Positions 1 to 6,587 of a stretch of DNA of 12,575 bases are shown here, piece after piece. Location of the stretch: contig CAJXIK010000028.1 in the NCBI GenBank assembly GCA_913054445.1, positions 1 to 12,575 on the forward strand, written 5' to 3'. Made by a program: the position numbers and the translations under genes. This DNA is from an uncultured Bermanella sp. (GTDB lineage Bacteria > Pseudomonadota > Gammaproteobacteria > Pseudomonadales > Oceanobacteraceae). Position 1 is the stretch's first letter. The number at the start of each line of letters is the position of its first letter. The notes beneath the pieces were generated by a model. That model was not told where the DNA came from. It saw only the letters and a program-made list of their open reading frames with translations, and did not search any database.

Positions 1-182
1 AACTGAGCACTGGCCTCGATTGCGGTGTCTTTCACGGCGTATCATGTGTTGTTTTTCATTTTAGACAGCGCTTAATAAACTGAGCACTGGCCTCGATTGC
101 GGTGTCTTTCACGGCGTATCATGTGTTGTTTTCATTTATTGCTTAGGCAGCGCTTAATAAACTGAGCACTGGCCTCGATTGC
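1..182 (-). repeat. Tandem repeats of the 3' end of the adjacent hydrolase gene
   Basis: Three head-to-tail copies read on the minus strand. The gene's own tail (148-182) is identical over 35 bp to 66-100. Bases 1-55 are exactly identical to 78-132. Periods are 77 and 82 bp, and the outermost copy is cut by the window edge. Each unit carries the last hydrolase codons (residues TAIEASAQFIKRCL), a stop, and a common flank. The first extra copy reads VKD plus these residues plus K and stop (112 down to 56); the gene itself ends in LSNK. The differences are a synonymous Cys codon change (TGC/TGT) and a 6-bp in-frame indel near the stop, plus small indels in the flank. The extra copy has a possible GTG start but no evident ribosome site, so I do not call it a gene. 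Confidence 0.93.
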
Positions 183-761
183 CGTATTTATGTGCTGTTC
201 ATGGTTAAAGCCGCTCTTCACCCTAGGCTTAAGGTCGTGATTGCCATCAGGTAGCCACGACAGCTCGATGCAGGCAGGTAAATCAAGCCCGCTCACCAAT
301 TCCTTATCACCCAAAGCATCTCTGCTGCCCTGCATGATGGCCATGGGCACCGCCAAGTCCGCCAGGTGGGCGGTGCGCAGTTTTTCCGGCTTGCCTTGCG
401 GGTGAAACGGATAGCCCAGCGCCAACACCCCTTTAATGGCGTCATGGTGAGGCTGCATGGCCGCCAATATGCTGGCCATGCGCCCGCCCATGGACTTGCC
501 CACCAACACACAGGGCTCCGCCACTTGGGCAATCGCCTGCTCGAAACACGCGAGCAACTCGGGCTGGCGATTGGGGGGGCGCTTTTTACCATTTAAGCGA
601 CGTGTTTGCATATAGGGAAATTCAAATCGCACCACTTTAATTTCGTGGGCGGCCAGCCCGCGGCTAAAAGTTGTCATGAATTCGCTGTCCATGGGCGCAC
701 CCGCACCGTGGGCAAATATGCAGGTATATGGATTGGCAGCACCATCCGTGAGCAGTTCCAT
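132..761 (-). CDS. Small alpha/beta hydrolase (KANL3/Tex30-like, COG3571 type)
   Basis: Predicted 209-residue cytosolic alpha/beta-fold hydrolase of the uncharacterised bacterial KANL3/Tex30-like family; the substrate is unknown. Counting from the start chosen here, an HGAG oxyanion-type loop lies at 18-21, the nucleophile elbow GKSMGG holds Ser90, a candidate acid is Asp148 (GSRDALG), and the catalytic His is His175 (GNHDL). The frame stays open upstream to 833, but the ATG at 761 is preferred: AAGGA lies 5 bases before it, and the family fold begins just after it, while the extra 24 residues look unlike protein. The gene is divergent from ccoN and nothing ties it to respiration. Its last codons are duplicated in tandem beyond the stop (1-131). 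A run of seven G lies inside it near 574-580. Confidence 0.85.
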   Translation of the reverse strand: MELLTDGAANPYTCIFAHGAGAPMDSEFMTTFSRGLAAHEIKVVRFEFPYMQTRRLNGKKRPPNRQPELLACFEQAIAQVAEPCVLVGKSMGGRMASILAAMQPHHDAIKGVLALGYPFHPQGKPEKLRTAHLADLAVPMAIMQGSRDALGDKELVSGLDLPACIELSWLPDGNHDLKPRVKSGFNHEQHINTAIEASAQFIKRCLSNK

Positions 762-885
762 GATCGTCCTTAGATAAAAAGCGGCAGTGTAATCTACCGC
801 GACACATTTAGCAGCTGTTGTTTTTTTAACCACTTACACGTATCACTGCTAGACTCAAATTCAACTTTATCTATTAAAATTTGGA

Positions 886-903
886 CGTTTTGCCGACAAA
901 ACG
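886..903. other. Short inverted repeat in the hydrolase-ccoN divergent region
   Basis: CGTTTTG and CAAAACG form a perfect 7-bp inverted repeat around a 4-base CCGA centre. It lies in the AT-rich gap between the divergent hydrolase and ccoN genes, about 30 bp upstream of the FNR box. It could be an operator or chance; there is no T-run, so it is not a terminator. Confidence 0.35.
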
Positions 904-932
904 GCTAACTTATTGTTAAGAAAGAAAAAAGG

Positions 933-946
933 TTGATGTGTATCAG
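933..946 (+). promoter_or_regulatory. FNR/ANR box upstream of ccoN
   Basis: TTGATGTGTATCAG matches the FNR consensus TTGAT-N4-ATCAA at 9 of 10 defined positions. It lies 79 bp before the ccoN start, where a cbb3 operon is expected to carry its anaerobic activator site, and an fnr gene is present in the same window. A plausible -10 (GATAAT, 980-985) starts 40.5 bp from the box centre. That is about one helical turn further than the classic -41.5 arrangement, so the true start point is uncertain. Confidence 0.8.
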
Positions 947-1025
947 GCTTTACCGTTTGCTTTTAGAGAGCACTTTCTTGATAATTGCGCCGATTTTTTA
1001 ACTTGCTGCTAATGGAACCGAATAC

Positions 1026-2453
1026 ATGAGCACTGCTATCGAGCAACCCAACTATAACTACAAGGTGGTGAAGTACTTTGCCATCATGGCCGTGGTGTGG
1101 GGCGTTGTGGGTATGTCAATCGGCGTACTTATCGCTTCACAACTGGTCTGGCCGGAACTGAACTTCGACATCCAATACCTGACGTTTTCACGTCTACGAC
1201 CCCTGCATACCAATGCTGTTATCTTCGCCTTTGGCGGCTGCGCCTTGTTTGCCACCTCTTATTATGTGGTACAGCGCACCTGTCAGACTCGTATATTCTC
1301 CGATTCACTGGCCATGTTTACCTTCTGGGGTTGGCAAGCCATCATCGTCGCGGCGGCCATCACCCTCCCCATGGGCCTGACCTCTTCAAAAGAATACGCT
1401 GAGTTAGAGTGGCCCATCGACATACTGATGGAAATCGTCTGGATCTCCTACGCCATCGTCTTCTTCGGTACCATCTCTAAGCGTAACCAGCCCCACATCT
1501 ACGTGGCCAACTGGTTCTTCGGTGCCTTTATCCTTACCATCGCCGTACTGCACACCTTTAACAGTTTGGCCATTCCGGTGAGCATGTGGAAGTCCTATTC
1601 TATCTATGCGGGTACTATCGATGCCATGGTGCAATGGTGGTACGGACACAACGCGGTAGGTTTCTTCCTGACGGCGGGCTTCTTGGGCATGATGTACTAC
1701 TTCATCCCTAAGCAGGCCGAGCGCCCTGTTTACTCTTACCGTTTGTCTATCGTGCACTTCTGGGCCTTGATCTCCATTTACGTATGGGCCGGTGCTCACC
1801 ACCTGCACTATTCTGCACTGCCAGACTGGGCTCAGTCTGCCGGCATGGTAATGTCCTTAATTCTATTGGCACCTTCTTGGGGCGGTATGATCAACGGCAT
1901 GATGACCCTATCTGGCGCTTGGCATAAATTGCGTACCGACCCTATCTTGCGCTTCTTGGTGGTATCCCTATCTTTCTACGGCATGTCTACCTTCGAAGGC
2001 CCAATGATGGCCATCAAGACCGTTAATGCCTTGTCCCACAACACTGACTGGACCATAGGTCACGTACATTCAGGCGCGCTAGGCTGGGTTGCCATGATCT
2101 CCTTCGGTGCCATCTACAACTTATTGCCCGTGGTATTGGGTAAGAAGCAAGGTGAGATGTACTCCATCAAGCTGATCAACATTCACTTCTGGTTAGCGAC
2201 CCTAGGCACCGTGCTTTACATCTGCGCCATGTGGGTTAACGGTATCATGCAAGGCCTAATGTGGCGTGCGGTTAACGCCGACGGCACCTTAACCTACAGC
2301 TTTGTCGAGTCTTTGGAAGCGTCTTACCCTGGTTACTTTGTACGCGTAGTGGGTGGTGCCTTCTTCCTAGCAGGCATGCTGCTGATGGCTTACAACACAT
2401 ACAAAACCGTTCGCGGTGCCCATGCCGAACAAGCCAAGCTAGCTCAGGCTTAA
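1026..2453 (+). CDS. ccoN: cbb3-type cytochrome c oxidase subunit I
   Basis: Catalytic haem-copper subunit (475 aa, full length) that reduces oxygen to water at the inner membrane with high affinity and pumps protons. It has about 12 hydrophobic membrane segments. Ligands sit at the P. stutzeri positions shifted by one: His61 (RPLHTN) and His348 for low-spin haem b, His346 for haem b3 (GHVHSG), His208 (WWYGHN), His258 and His259 for CuB, Tyr252 (ISIYVW) as the Tyr cross-linked to the CuB His, and Glu324 (STFEGPM), the conserved acidic residue near the active site. All catalytic residues are present. It is the first gene of ccoNOQP and is probably FNR-activated from the box at 933-946. The Shine-Dalgarno sequence is weak (GGA about 10 bases upstream). 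It is separated from ccoO by 13 bp. Confidence 0.98.
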   Translation: MSTAIEQPNYNYKVVKYFAIMAVVWGVVGMSIGVLIASQLVWPELNFDIQYLTFSRLRPLHTNAVIFAFGGCALFATSYYVVQRTCQTRIFSDSLAMFTFWGWQAIIVAAAITLPMGLTSSKEYAELEWPIDILMEIVWISYAIVFFGTISKRNQPHIYVANWFFGAFILTIAVLHTFNSLAIPVSMWKSYSIYAGTIDAMVQWWYGHNAVGFFLTAGFLGMMYYFIPKQAERPVYSYRLSIVHFWALISIYVWAGAHHLHYSALPDWAQSAGMVMSLILLAPSWGGMINGMMTLSGAWHKLRTDPILRFLVVSLSFYGMSTFEGPMMAIKTVNALSHNTDWTIGHVHSGALGWVAMISFGAIYNLLPVVLGKKQGEMYSIKLINIHFWLATLGTVLYICAMWVNGIMQGLMWRAVNADGTLTYSFVESLEASYPGYFVRVVGGAFFLAGMLLMAYNTYKTVRGAHAEQAKLAQA

Positions 2454-2466
2454 GGGAGAGGATTAC

Positions 2467-3075
2467 ATGAAACACGATATCGTAGAAAAAAACCTGCCGC
2501 TGATGATCGTCTTGATCATCATCGCCATCAGCTGGGGTGGATTAGCGGAAATTATTCCCCTGTTCTTCCTGAAGGAAACCACGCAGCCCATCGAAGGCCT
2601 TAAGCCTTTGAACGCGGTGGAATTAGAAGGTCGTGACATATACATCCGTGAAGGCTGTCATGTCTGCCACACCCAGATGATTCGTCCGTTCCGTGCCGAG
2701 ACCGAACGCTATGGCCATTACTCTTTGGCCGGTGAACACGTCTATGAGCATCCGTTCCTGTGGGGCTCTAAGCGTACCGGCCCTGATTTAGCCCGTGTCG
2801 GCGCTCGCTACTCGGACGATTGGCACCGTGCCCACCTGTTCAACCCGCGTGATGTGGTACCGCAGTCAAACATGCCTTCTTTCCCATGGTTGTTTGAACA
2901 GAAGATCGACGGCCGCGACACTCCCAAGAAGATGACCGCCTTGCGCTATGTGGGTGTCCCCTACACAGACGAGCAGATCGAGACAGCTAAAGACACCACC
3001 GACGGCGTACGCGAAATCGATGCCTTAGTACTGTACCTACAGCAGCTAGGCACAGTGTTAACCAACAAACGGTAG
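2467..3075 (+). CDS. ccoO: cbb3-type cytochrome c oxidase subunit II (monohaem cytochrome c)
   Basis: Membrane-anchored monohaem cytochrome c of the cbb3 oxidase (202 aa, normal length). It carries electrons from CcoP to the haem b of CcoN on the periplasmic side. One N-terminal membrane anchor spans about residues 10-35. The haem c site is Cys64, Cys67 and His68 (GCHVCH), with axial Met136 (SNMPSF). The conserved stretch after the haem site (TQMIRPFRAETERYG) is the CcoO signature. The start is well supported by a GGAGAGGA ribosome site a few bases upstream. It follows ccoN by 13 bp and precedes ccoQ by 4 bp, so it is certainly co-transcribed. Confidence 0.98.
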   Translation: MKHDIVEKNLPLMIVLIIIAISWGGLAEIIPLFFLKETTQPIEGLKPLNAVELEGRDIYIREGCHVCHTQMIRPFRAETERYGHYSLAGEHVYEHPFLWGSKRTGPDLARVGARYSDDWHRAHLFNPRDVVPQSNMPSFPWLFEQKIDGRDTPKKMTALRYVGVPYTDEQIETAKDTTDGVREIDALVLYLQQLGTVLTNKR

Positions 3076-3079
3076 AGTT

Positions 3080-3262
3080 ATGGATATTAATGACGTGCGC
3101 GGTTTAGGCACTGTATTCGCCTTAATCGCCTTTATCGGCATCATCGCTTGGGCTTATAGCTCAAGCCGCAAGACGCGTTTTGACGACGATGCCACCATGA
3201 TATTTAAAGACGATGACATCGCGCAGCGTTCAGCACTAGCGGAGACGACGAAAAATGACTGA
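3080..3262 (+). CDS. ccoQ: cbb3-type oxidase subunit IV, CcoQ
   Basis: Small single-span membrane protein (60 aa) of the CcoQ/FixQ family. It helps stability or assembly of the CcoNOP complex and is not catalytic. One membrane helix covers about residues 9-26, followed by the family's basic then acidic segment (SSRKTRFDDDATMIFKDDD). It starts 4 bp after ccoO and its 3' end overlaps the ccoP start by 8 bp, which suggests translational coupling. Small size and position between ccoO and ccoP make the call firm. Confidence 0.95.
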   Translation: MDINDVRGLGTVFALIAFIGIIAWAYSSSRKTRFDDDATMIFKDDDIAQRSALAETTKND

Positions 3263-4154
3263 ATTAACCACCTTTTGGCACTTATGGGTAAGTGCCATCG
3301 TAATCGGCTCCATGATTGCGTGCGGGATTTTATTAACCCTTACCTTCAAGAACCAGAAATACAACGAAGAAACAGACCAGACCACCGGTCACAGCTTCGA
3401 TGGCATAGACGAGCTGGATAACCCGATGCCCAAGTGGTGGATGTGGTTCTTCTGGAGCACCATCATCTTTGGCGTGTTTTACATTGGCATCTACGGCATT
3501 GGCGGCTGGACCGGTTTCTCAGACTGGAGTTCACACGACCAATGGCAACGAGAAATGAACAAGGCCGAGGAAAAGTACCAGCCTTACTACGACAAGCTCA
3601 ATACCATGAGCGTAGAAGAACTGGCCACTGACAAGGACGCACTGGCCACCGGTCAACGCCTGTTTGCCTCTAACTGTGCAGTTTGCCACGGCTCTACGGC
3701 CACCGGCGCGTTGGGTTTTCCTAACCTCACCGACAACGACTGGTTGTATGGCGGCGGCGCGGATGCCATCAAACACACCATCACTAAGGGTCGTAACGGC
3801 ATGATGCCCGCCAACGGCTTGAAAGCAGACATGACTGCCAGCGAACGCAGCGACATCGCGGCGCACGTGTTGTCTCTGTCGGGTCGTGAAGCGTCAGGTG
3901 ATGCCGCCAAAGGCAGCGCCTTGTTCGCAACCGCCTGTGCTGCCTGTCACGGTGGCGATGCTAAGGGCAACATGCTGATGGGAGCGCCTAACCTAACCGA
4001 TAATATCTGGTTGTACGGCGGCTCACAGAAGCAAATTGAATTTACTATCCAGCATGGTCGTGGCGGTGTCATGCCTGCCTGGAACGAAATTCTAGGCGCA
4101 GACAAAATTCACGTGCTGTCTGGCTATGTGTATTCCCTGTCACAAAAGCAGTAA
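3255..4154 (+). CDS. ccoP: cbb3-type cytochrome c oxidase subunit III (dihaem cytochrome c)
   Basis: Dihaem cytochrome c subunit (299 aa, usual length) that accepts electrons from soluble or membrane cytochromes c and passes them to CcoO. It has two N-terminal membrane segments (about 9-30 and 62-84), the two-helix gammaproteobacterial form. They are followed by two periplasmic cytochrome c domains. The first haem site is Cys141, Cys144 and His145 (CAVCH), with Met183 or Met184 as axial ligand; the second is Cys228, Cys231 and His232 (CAACH), with Met273 (GVMPAW). The repeated NLTD-(N)-WLYGG segments show that the two domains are internal duplicates. The start overlaps ccoQ. A palindrome and a strong terminator follow the stop, ending the operon. 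Confidence 0.98.
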   Translation: MTELTTFWHLWVSAIVIGSMIACGILLTLTFKNQKYNEETDQTTGHSFDGIDELDNPMPKWWMWFFWSTIIFGVFYIGIYGIGGWTGFSDWSSHDQWQREMNKAEEKYQPYYDKLNTMSVEELATDKDALATGQRLFASNCAVCHGSTATGALGFPNLTDNDWLYGGGADAIKHTITKGRNGMMPANGLKADMTASERSDIAAHVLSLSGREASGDAAKGSALFATACAACHGGDAKGNMLMGAPNLTDNIWLYGGSQKQIEFTIQHGRGGVMPAWNEILGADKIHVLSGYVYSLSQKQ

Positions 4155-4173
4155 TATTGAGCTAGCTCAATAT
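4154..4173. other. Perfect 20-bp palindrome at the ccoP stop
   Basis: ATATTGAGCT is followed directly by its reverse complement AGCTCAATAT, a perfect 20-bp palindrome with no spacer. It begins inside the last base of the ccoP stop codon and ends 4 bp before the terminator's A-run. In RNA it could form a second hairpin just ahead of the terminator; in DNA it could be a protein site. It is not an FNR box. Confidence 0.6.
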
Positions 4174-4177
4174 GTTT

Positions 4178-4206
4178 AAAAAAAGCGGCCCTAGGCCGCT
4201 TTTTTT
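4178..4206. terminator. Rho-independent terminator after ccoNOQP
   Basis: A 7-bp G+C-rich stem, AGCGGCC (4184-4190) and GGCCGCT (4194-4200), closes a CTA loop. It is flanked by seven or more A on the left and seven T on the right, so the stem extends through A-T pairs and the element can work in both directions. It separates ccoNOQP from ccoG. Confidence 0.92.
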
Positions 4207-4289
4207 ATGTTTATTCGTTTTCGGTAATGCACTAATATAACGCCAAAATTACAATGGAAATACTCTACCCTGCACCCATAATAAAGCAG

Positions 4290-4318
4290 TTGTGAAGGTC
4301 TCCTTGCAGCTCAATAAC
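4290..4318 (+). promoter_or_regulatory. Possible sigma70 promoter for ccoG
   Basis: TTGTGA (4290-4295) and AATAAC (4313-4318) are separated by 17 bp, each matching the consensus at 4 of 6 positions. As a terminator ends the previous operon, ccoG needs its own promoter somewhere between 4207 and 4374. I see no FNR box in that gap. Confidence 0.3.
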
Positions 4319-4374
4319 GACTAAACTTAAGTCACAGCGGCATCAGTATTTTCTCATTAGCAAGGCGGTAGGCG

Positions 4375-5799
4375 ATGAGCGAAATTCCAGTTAAAGACAT
4401 TACCCCGGTCAACATCCATGAAAAATACCAAGGCGTTGCCAGCAAGCACAAAGAAGGCAAGCTCTACGTACGCTCCATAAGTGGCTTCTTTCAACGGCTG
4501 CGCAGCGTCTCTTTATGGGCCTTGATGATCGGCTACTTTGCCACACCGTGGATTAACCTCGGCGGGCATCAGGCAGTCTGGTTCGACCTACCCACGCGCC
4601 AGTTTCATATCTGGGGCCTTACCTTTTGGCCACAAGACTTTGTCTTACTGTCTTGGCTGATGATCATCGCCGCCTTCGGCCTATTTACCATCACCACCCT
4701 CGCCGGACGCATATGGTGTGGTTATACCTGCCCACAGACCGCCTGGACCTTAATTTTCATGTGGGTAGAAGAAAAAGTCGAAGGCTCGCGCAATCAACGG
4801 CTAAAGCTGGATAAAGCCCCGCTTTCAACCAATAAATTCAGCAAGAAAGCCATCAAACACAGCTTATGGCTGCTTATTTCACTGGCCACCGGCATCGCCT
4901 TTGTGGGCTACTTTTACCCCATTCGCGAACTGGTGCCCGACCTATTGAGTGTCAGCATCGAAAGCAGCTGGGCCATTTTCTGGTTAGGTTTCTTCACTCT
5001 GGCCACCTATGGCAACGCCGGCTGGCTGCGTGAGCAAGTATGTACCCACATGTGCCCATACGCGCGTTTTCAGGCGGTGATGTTCGATCAAGACACGCTC
5101 ATCGTCTCTTATGATGAAGAACGCGGCGAACGGGGCAGCGGTCGCGGCACCCGCAAGAAGGGTCTAGACCCAGTGAGCGAAAACATCGGCGACTGCATCG
5201 ACTGCAACCTGTGCGTACAGGTATGCCCAGTAGGCATAGACATTCGCGATGGCCTGCAATACCAATGCATAAGCTGCGCCTTGTGCGTGGATGCCTGTGA
5301 CAGCATCATGGACAAGATGGAGTATCAAAAAGGCCTCATCCGCTACACCAACGAGCAAGCCCTAAAAGGCAACGAAGTGCATGTAGTGCGCCCCAAACTC
5401 GTGGGCTATGCCCTCGCCCTCATCACTATGATGCTGGTATTTGGCTACACGGTCTTCAACCGAGTGCCCCTAGAGCTAGACGTGATGCGTGATCGCGGTG
5501 CCCTGTACACCAACACCAGTGACGGCCGCGTGCAAAACAGCTACCGCGTAAAAGTCATGAACATGTCACAACAGGCCCACGATTTTACCATCACCCTGAG
5601 TGGCTTGGACAAGGCCGAACTCACCGGCAAGACCCGACTGCGCCTACAAAATGGCGAATTGGGTGCGCTGCCCATGAGCATTAAAGTCGCCCCCTGGGAA
5701 CTAAAACGCTCCCGCACCGATGTGATCTTCACCGTCACCCGAGACGACGGCATCATCGTGCAGGAGGAGAGTCGTTTTATCGGCCCTGCAGGTCGCTGA
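4375..5799 (+). CDS. ccoG: Cytochrome c oxidase accessory protein CcoG (RdxA/FixG family)
   Basis: Membrane Fe-S protein (474 aa) implicated in cbb3 oxidase biogenesis, with a proposed role in reducing copper for insertion into CcoN. Hydrophobic segments lie at about 45-62, 88-110, 163-180, 197-212 and 342-362. Two ferredoxin-type clusters are encoded: Cys274, 277, 280 and 284, and Cys298, 301, 304 and 308. The family's extra cysteine pairs, CGYTCP (115, 119) and CTHMCP (223, 227), are present. The C-terminal 100 residues form the FixG immunoglobulin-like periplasmic domain. The start follows a purine-rich AAGGCGG region. It stands alone between the ccoP terminator and the 290-bp gap before ccoH. 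No defect is visible. Confidence 0.96.
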   Translation: MSEIPVKDITPVNIHEKYQGVASKHKEGKLYVRSISGFFQRLRSVSLWALMIGYFATPWINLGGHQAVWFDLPTRQFHIWGLTFWPQDFVLLSWLMIIAAFGLFTITTLAGRIWCGYTCPQTAWTLIFMWVEEKVEGSRNQRLKLDKAPLSTNKFSKKAIKHSLWLLISLATGIAFVGYFYPIRELVPDLLSVSIESSWAIFWLGFFTLATYGNAGWLREQVCTHMCPYARFQAVMFDQDTLIVSYDEERGERGSGRGTRKKGLDPVSENIGDCIDCNLCVQVCPVGIDIRDGLQYQCISCALCVDACDSIMDKMEYQKGLIRYTNEQALKGNEVHVVRPKLVGYALALITMMLVFGYTVFNRVPLELDVMRDRGALYTNTSDGRVQNSYRVKVMNMSQQAHDFTITLSGLDKAELTGKTRLRLQNGELGALPMSIKVAPWELKRSRTDVIFTVTRDDGIIVQEESRFIGPAGR

Positions 5800-5836
5800 T
5801 AGACGAACAGCTAGCAGGCTAACAGTTAATCCCGCC

Positions 5837-5947
5837 AGCCTAGAGTGGTGGCCATCCAGTTTGAGGCCGCCGTTAATCCATCCATGGAGGCTTCCTGAAG
5901 CATCCATGCTTCAAAGACCCCAAACTGAATGACCACCATTCCAGGCT
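5837..5947. repeat. Large imperfect inverted-repeat element (MITE/REP-like candidate)
   Basis: Two 27-base arms, 5837-5863 and 5921-5947, are reverse complements at 23 of 27 positions and enclose 57 bp. The arms centre on GTGGTGGCCATCCAGTTTG and the complement of CAAACTGAATGACCACCAT. Inside lies a smaller perfect hairpin, GAAGCAT/ATGCTTC (5897-5912), and the palindrome TCCATGGA. No protein is encoded. The shape fits a non-autonomous mobile repeat or a structured RNA; I see no clear target-site duplication and cannot tell whether other copies exist in the genome. Confidence 0.6.
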
Positions 5948-5960
5948 CAAGGCTCACCAC

Positions 5961-5992
5961 CGGCTAAGTCTTCTGCCATAGAGACTTAGCCG
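5961..5992. other. Perfect 11-bp stem-loop upstream of ccoH
   Basis: CGGCTAAGTCT (5961-5971) and AGACTTAGCCG (5982-5992) are perfect complements around a 10-base loop. No T-run follows, so it is not a standard intrinsic terminator for ccoG. It ends 6 bp before the FNR-type box of ccoH, so it may be the end of the ccoG transcript, part of the neighbouring inverted-repeat element, or a second regulator's site. Confidence 0.6.
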
Positions 5993-5997
5993 CTAAA

Positions 5998-6011
5998 TTG
6001 TCTTAGATCAA
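5998..6011 (+). promoter_or_regulatory. Probable FNR box upstream of ccoH
   Basis: TTGTCTTAGATCAA matches TTGAT-N4-ATCAA at 8 of 10 positions, with the right half-site perfect. A -10-like TACACT (6045-6050) starts 40.5 bp from the box centre, the same spacing as the best -10 candidate at ccoN. The site lies 78 bp before the ccoH start, almost the same distance as at ccoN (79 bp). Confidence 0.6.
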
Positions 6012-6089
6012 AGTAATGCGATTGCCCTACAGCAAACAGACCAGTACACTGGCGGCCTTGTTCCACATCCAATATGTCGTAAGCCATTT

Positions 6090-6587
6090 ATGCAAAACAT
6101 TGCCCCTCCACAATCTCGCCCTTGGTACAAAGAACCCTATGTGTGGATGCTAATCGGGTTTCCGCTGTCGTCCATCATCGTCTGCTCCATATTGCTCACC
6201 TTTGCCATCAACACCAAAGACTCTCTGGTGCGTGACCACTACTACAAAGATGGCTTGGCCATGAACCAGGAATTCAAATGGGACCACAAGGCCCGCAACA
6301 TGGATATTCGTGTGGAGTTTAACATCCACGATAACATGGCCTCATTAAACGTCCTTAACAGCCGCCTCGACATGCCCAGCACGCTACTGATTAAATTTAG
6401 CCACCCCACCTTACATGAAAAAGACCGCGACGCTCTGTTGCAGCTCACACCCGGCAGTCGCTCTTATCAGGGCTTCATCGACGCCCTAGACGATGGCCGC
6501 TATTACATGCAAGTCGAGTGTCCCGAACAAAGCTGGCGTATTCGTGGCGAAGTGTTCGTGGTAAACGGTGAGACCCATTCGCTGTAA
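6090..6587 (+). CDS. ccoH: cbb3 oxidase assembly protein CcoH (FixH family)
   Basis: Single-span membrane protein (165 aa) needed for stable assembly of the cbb3 oxidase. A proline-rich cytoplasmic N-terminus and the conserved WYKEPYVWMLIGFP lead into a membrane helix (about 18-40). The FixH signature VRDHYYKDGLAMNQ follows at 47-60, then a periplasmic beta-rich domain. The stop codon overlaps the ccoI start by one base (TAATG), indicating coupled translation. No strong Shine-Dalgarno sequence is visible before the ATG at 6090. The gene is probably FNR-regulated through the box at 5998-6011. Confidence 0.93.
   Translation: MQNIAPPQSRPWYKEPYVWMLIGFPLSSIIVCSILLTFAINTKDSLVRDHYYKDGLAMNQEFKWDHKARNMDIRVEFNIHDNMASLNVLNSRLDMPSTLLIKFSHPTLHEKDRDALLQLTPGSRSYQGFIDALDDGRYYMQVECPEQSWRIRGEVFVVNGETHSL

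Noticed and set aside
1..182. Edge repeats as a CRISPR array
   Set aside because: The whole unit repeats, including the part that would be spacer, and it consists of the tail and flank of the neighbouring gene.
574..580. Run of seven G in the hydrolase as a frameshift or phase-variation tract
   Set aside because: The reading frame is intact across it and the protein motifs lie in one frame; the run is short.
762..833. 24-residue N-terminal extension of the hydrolase
   Set aside because: The ATG at 761 has a good ribosome site 5 bases upstream and the family fold starts there; the extension shows no signal peptide or domain.
1404..1808. 134-residue minus-strand reading frame inside ccoN
   Set aside because: It lies wholly under the catalytic core of CcoN and has no recognisable features.
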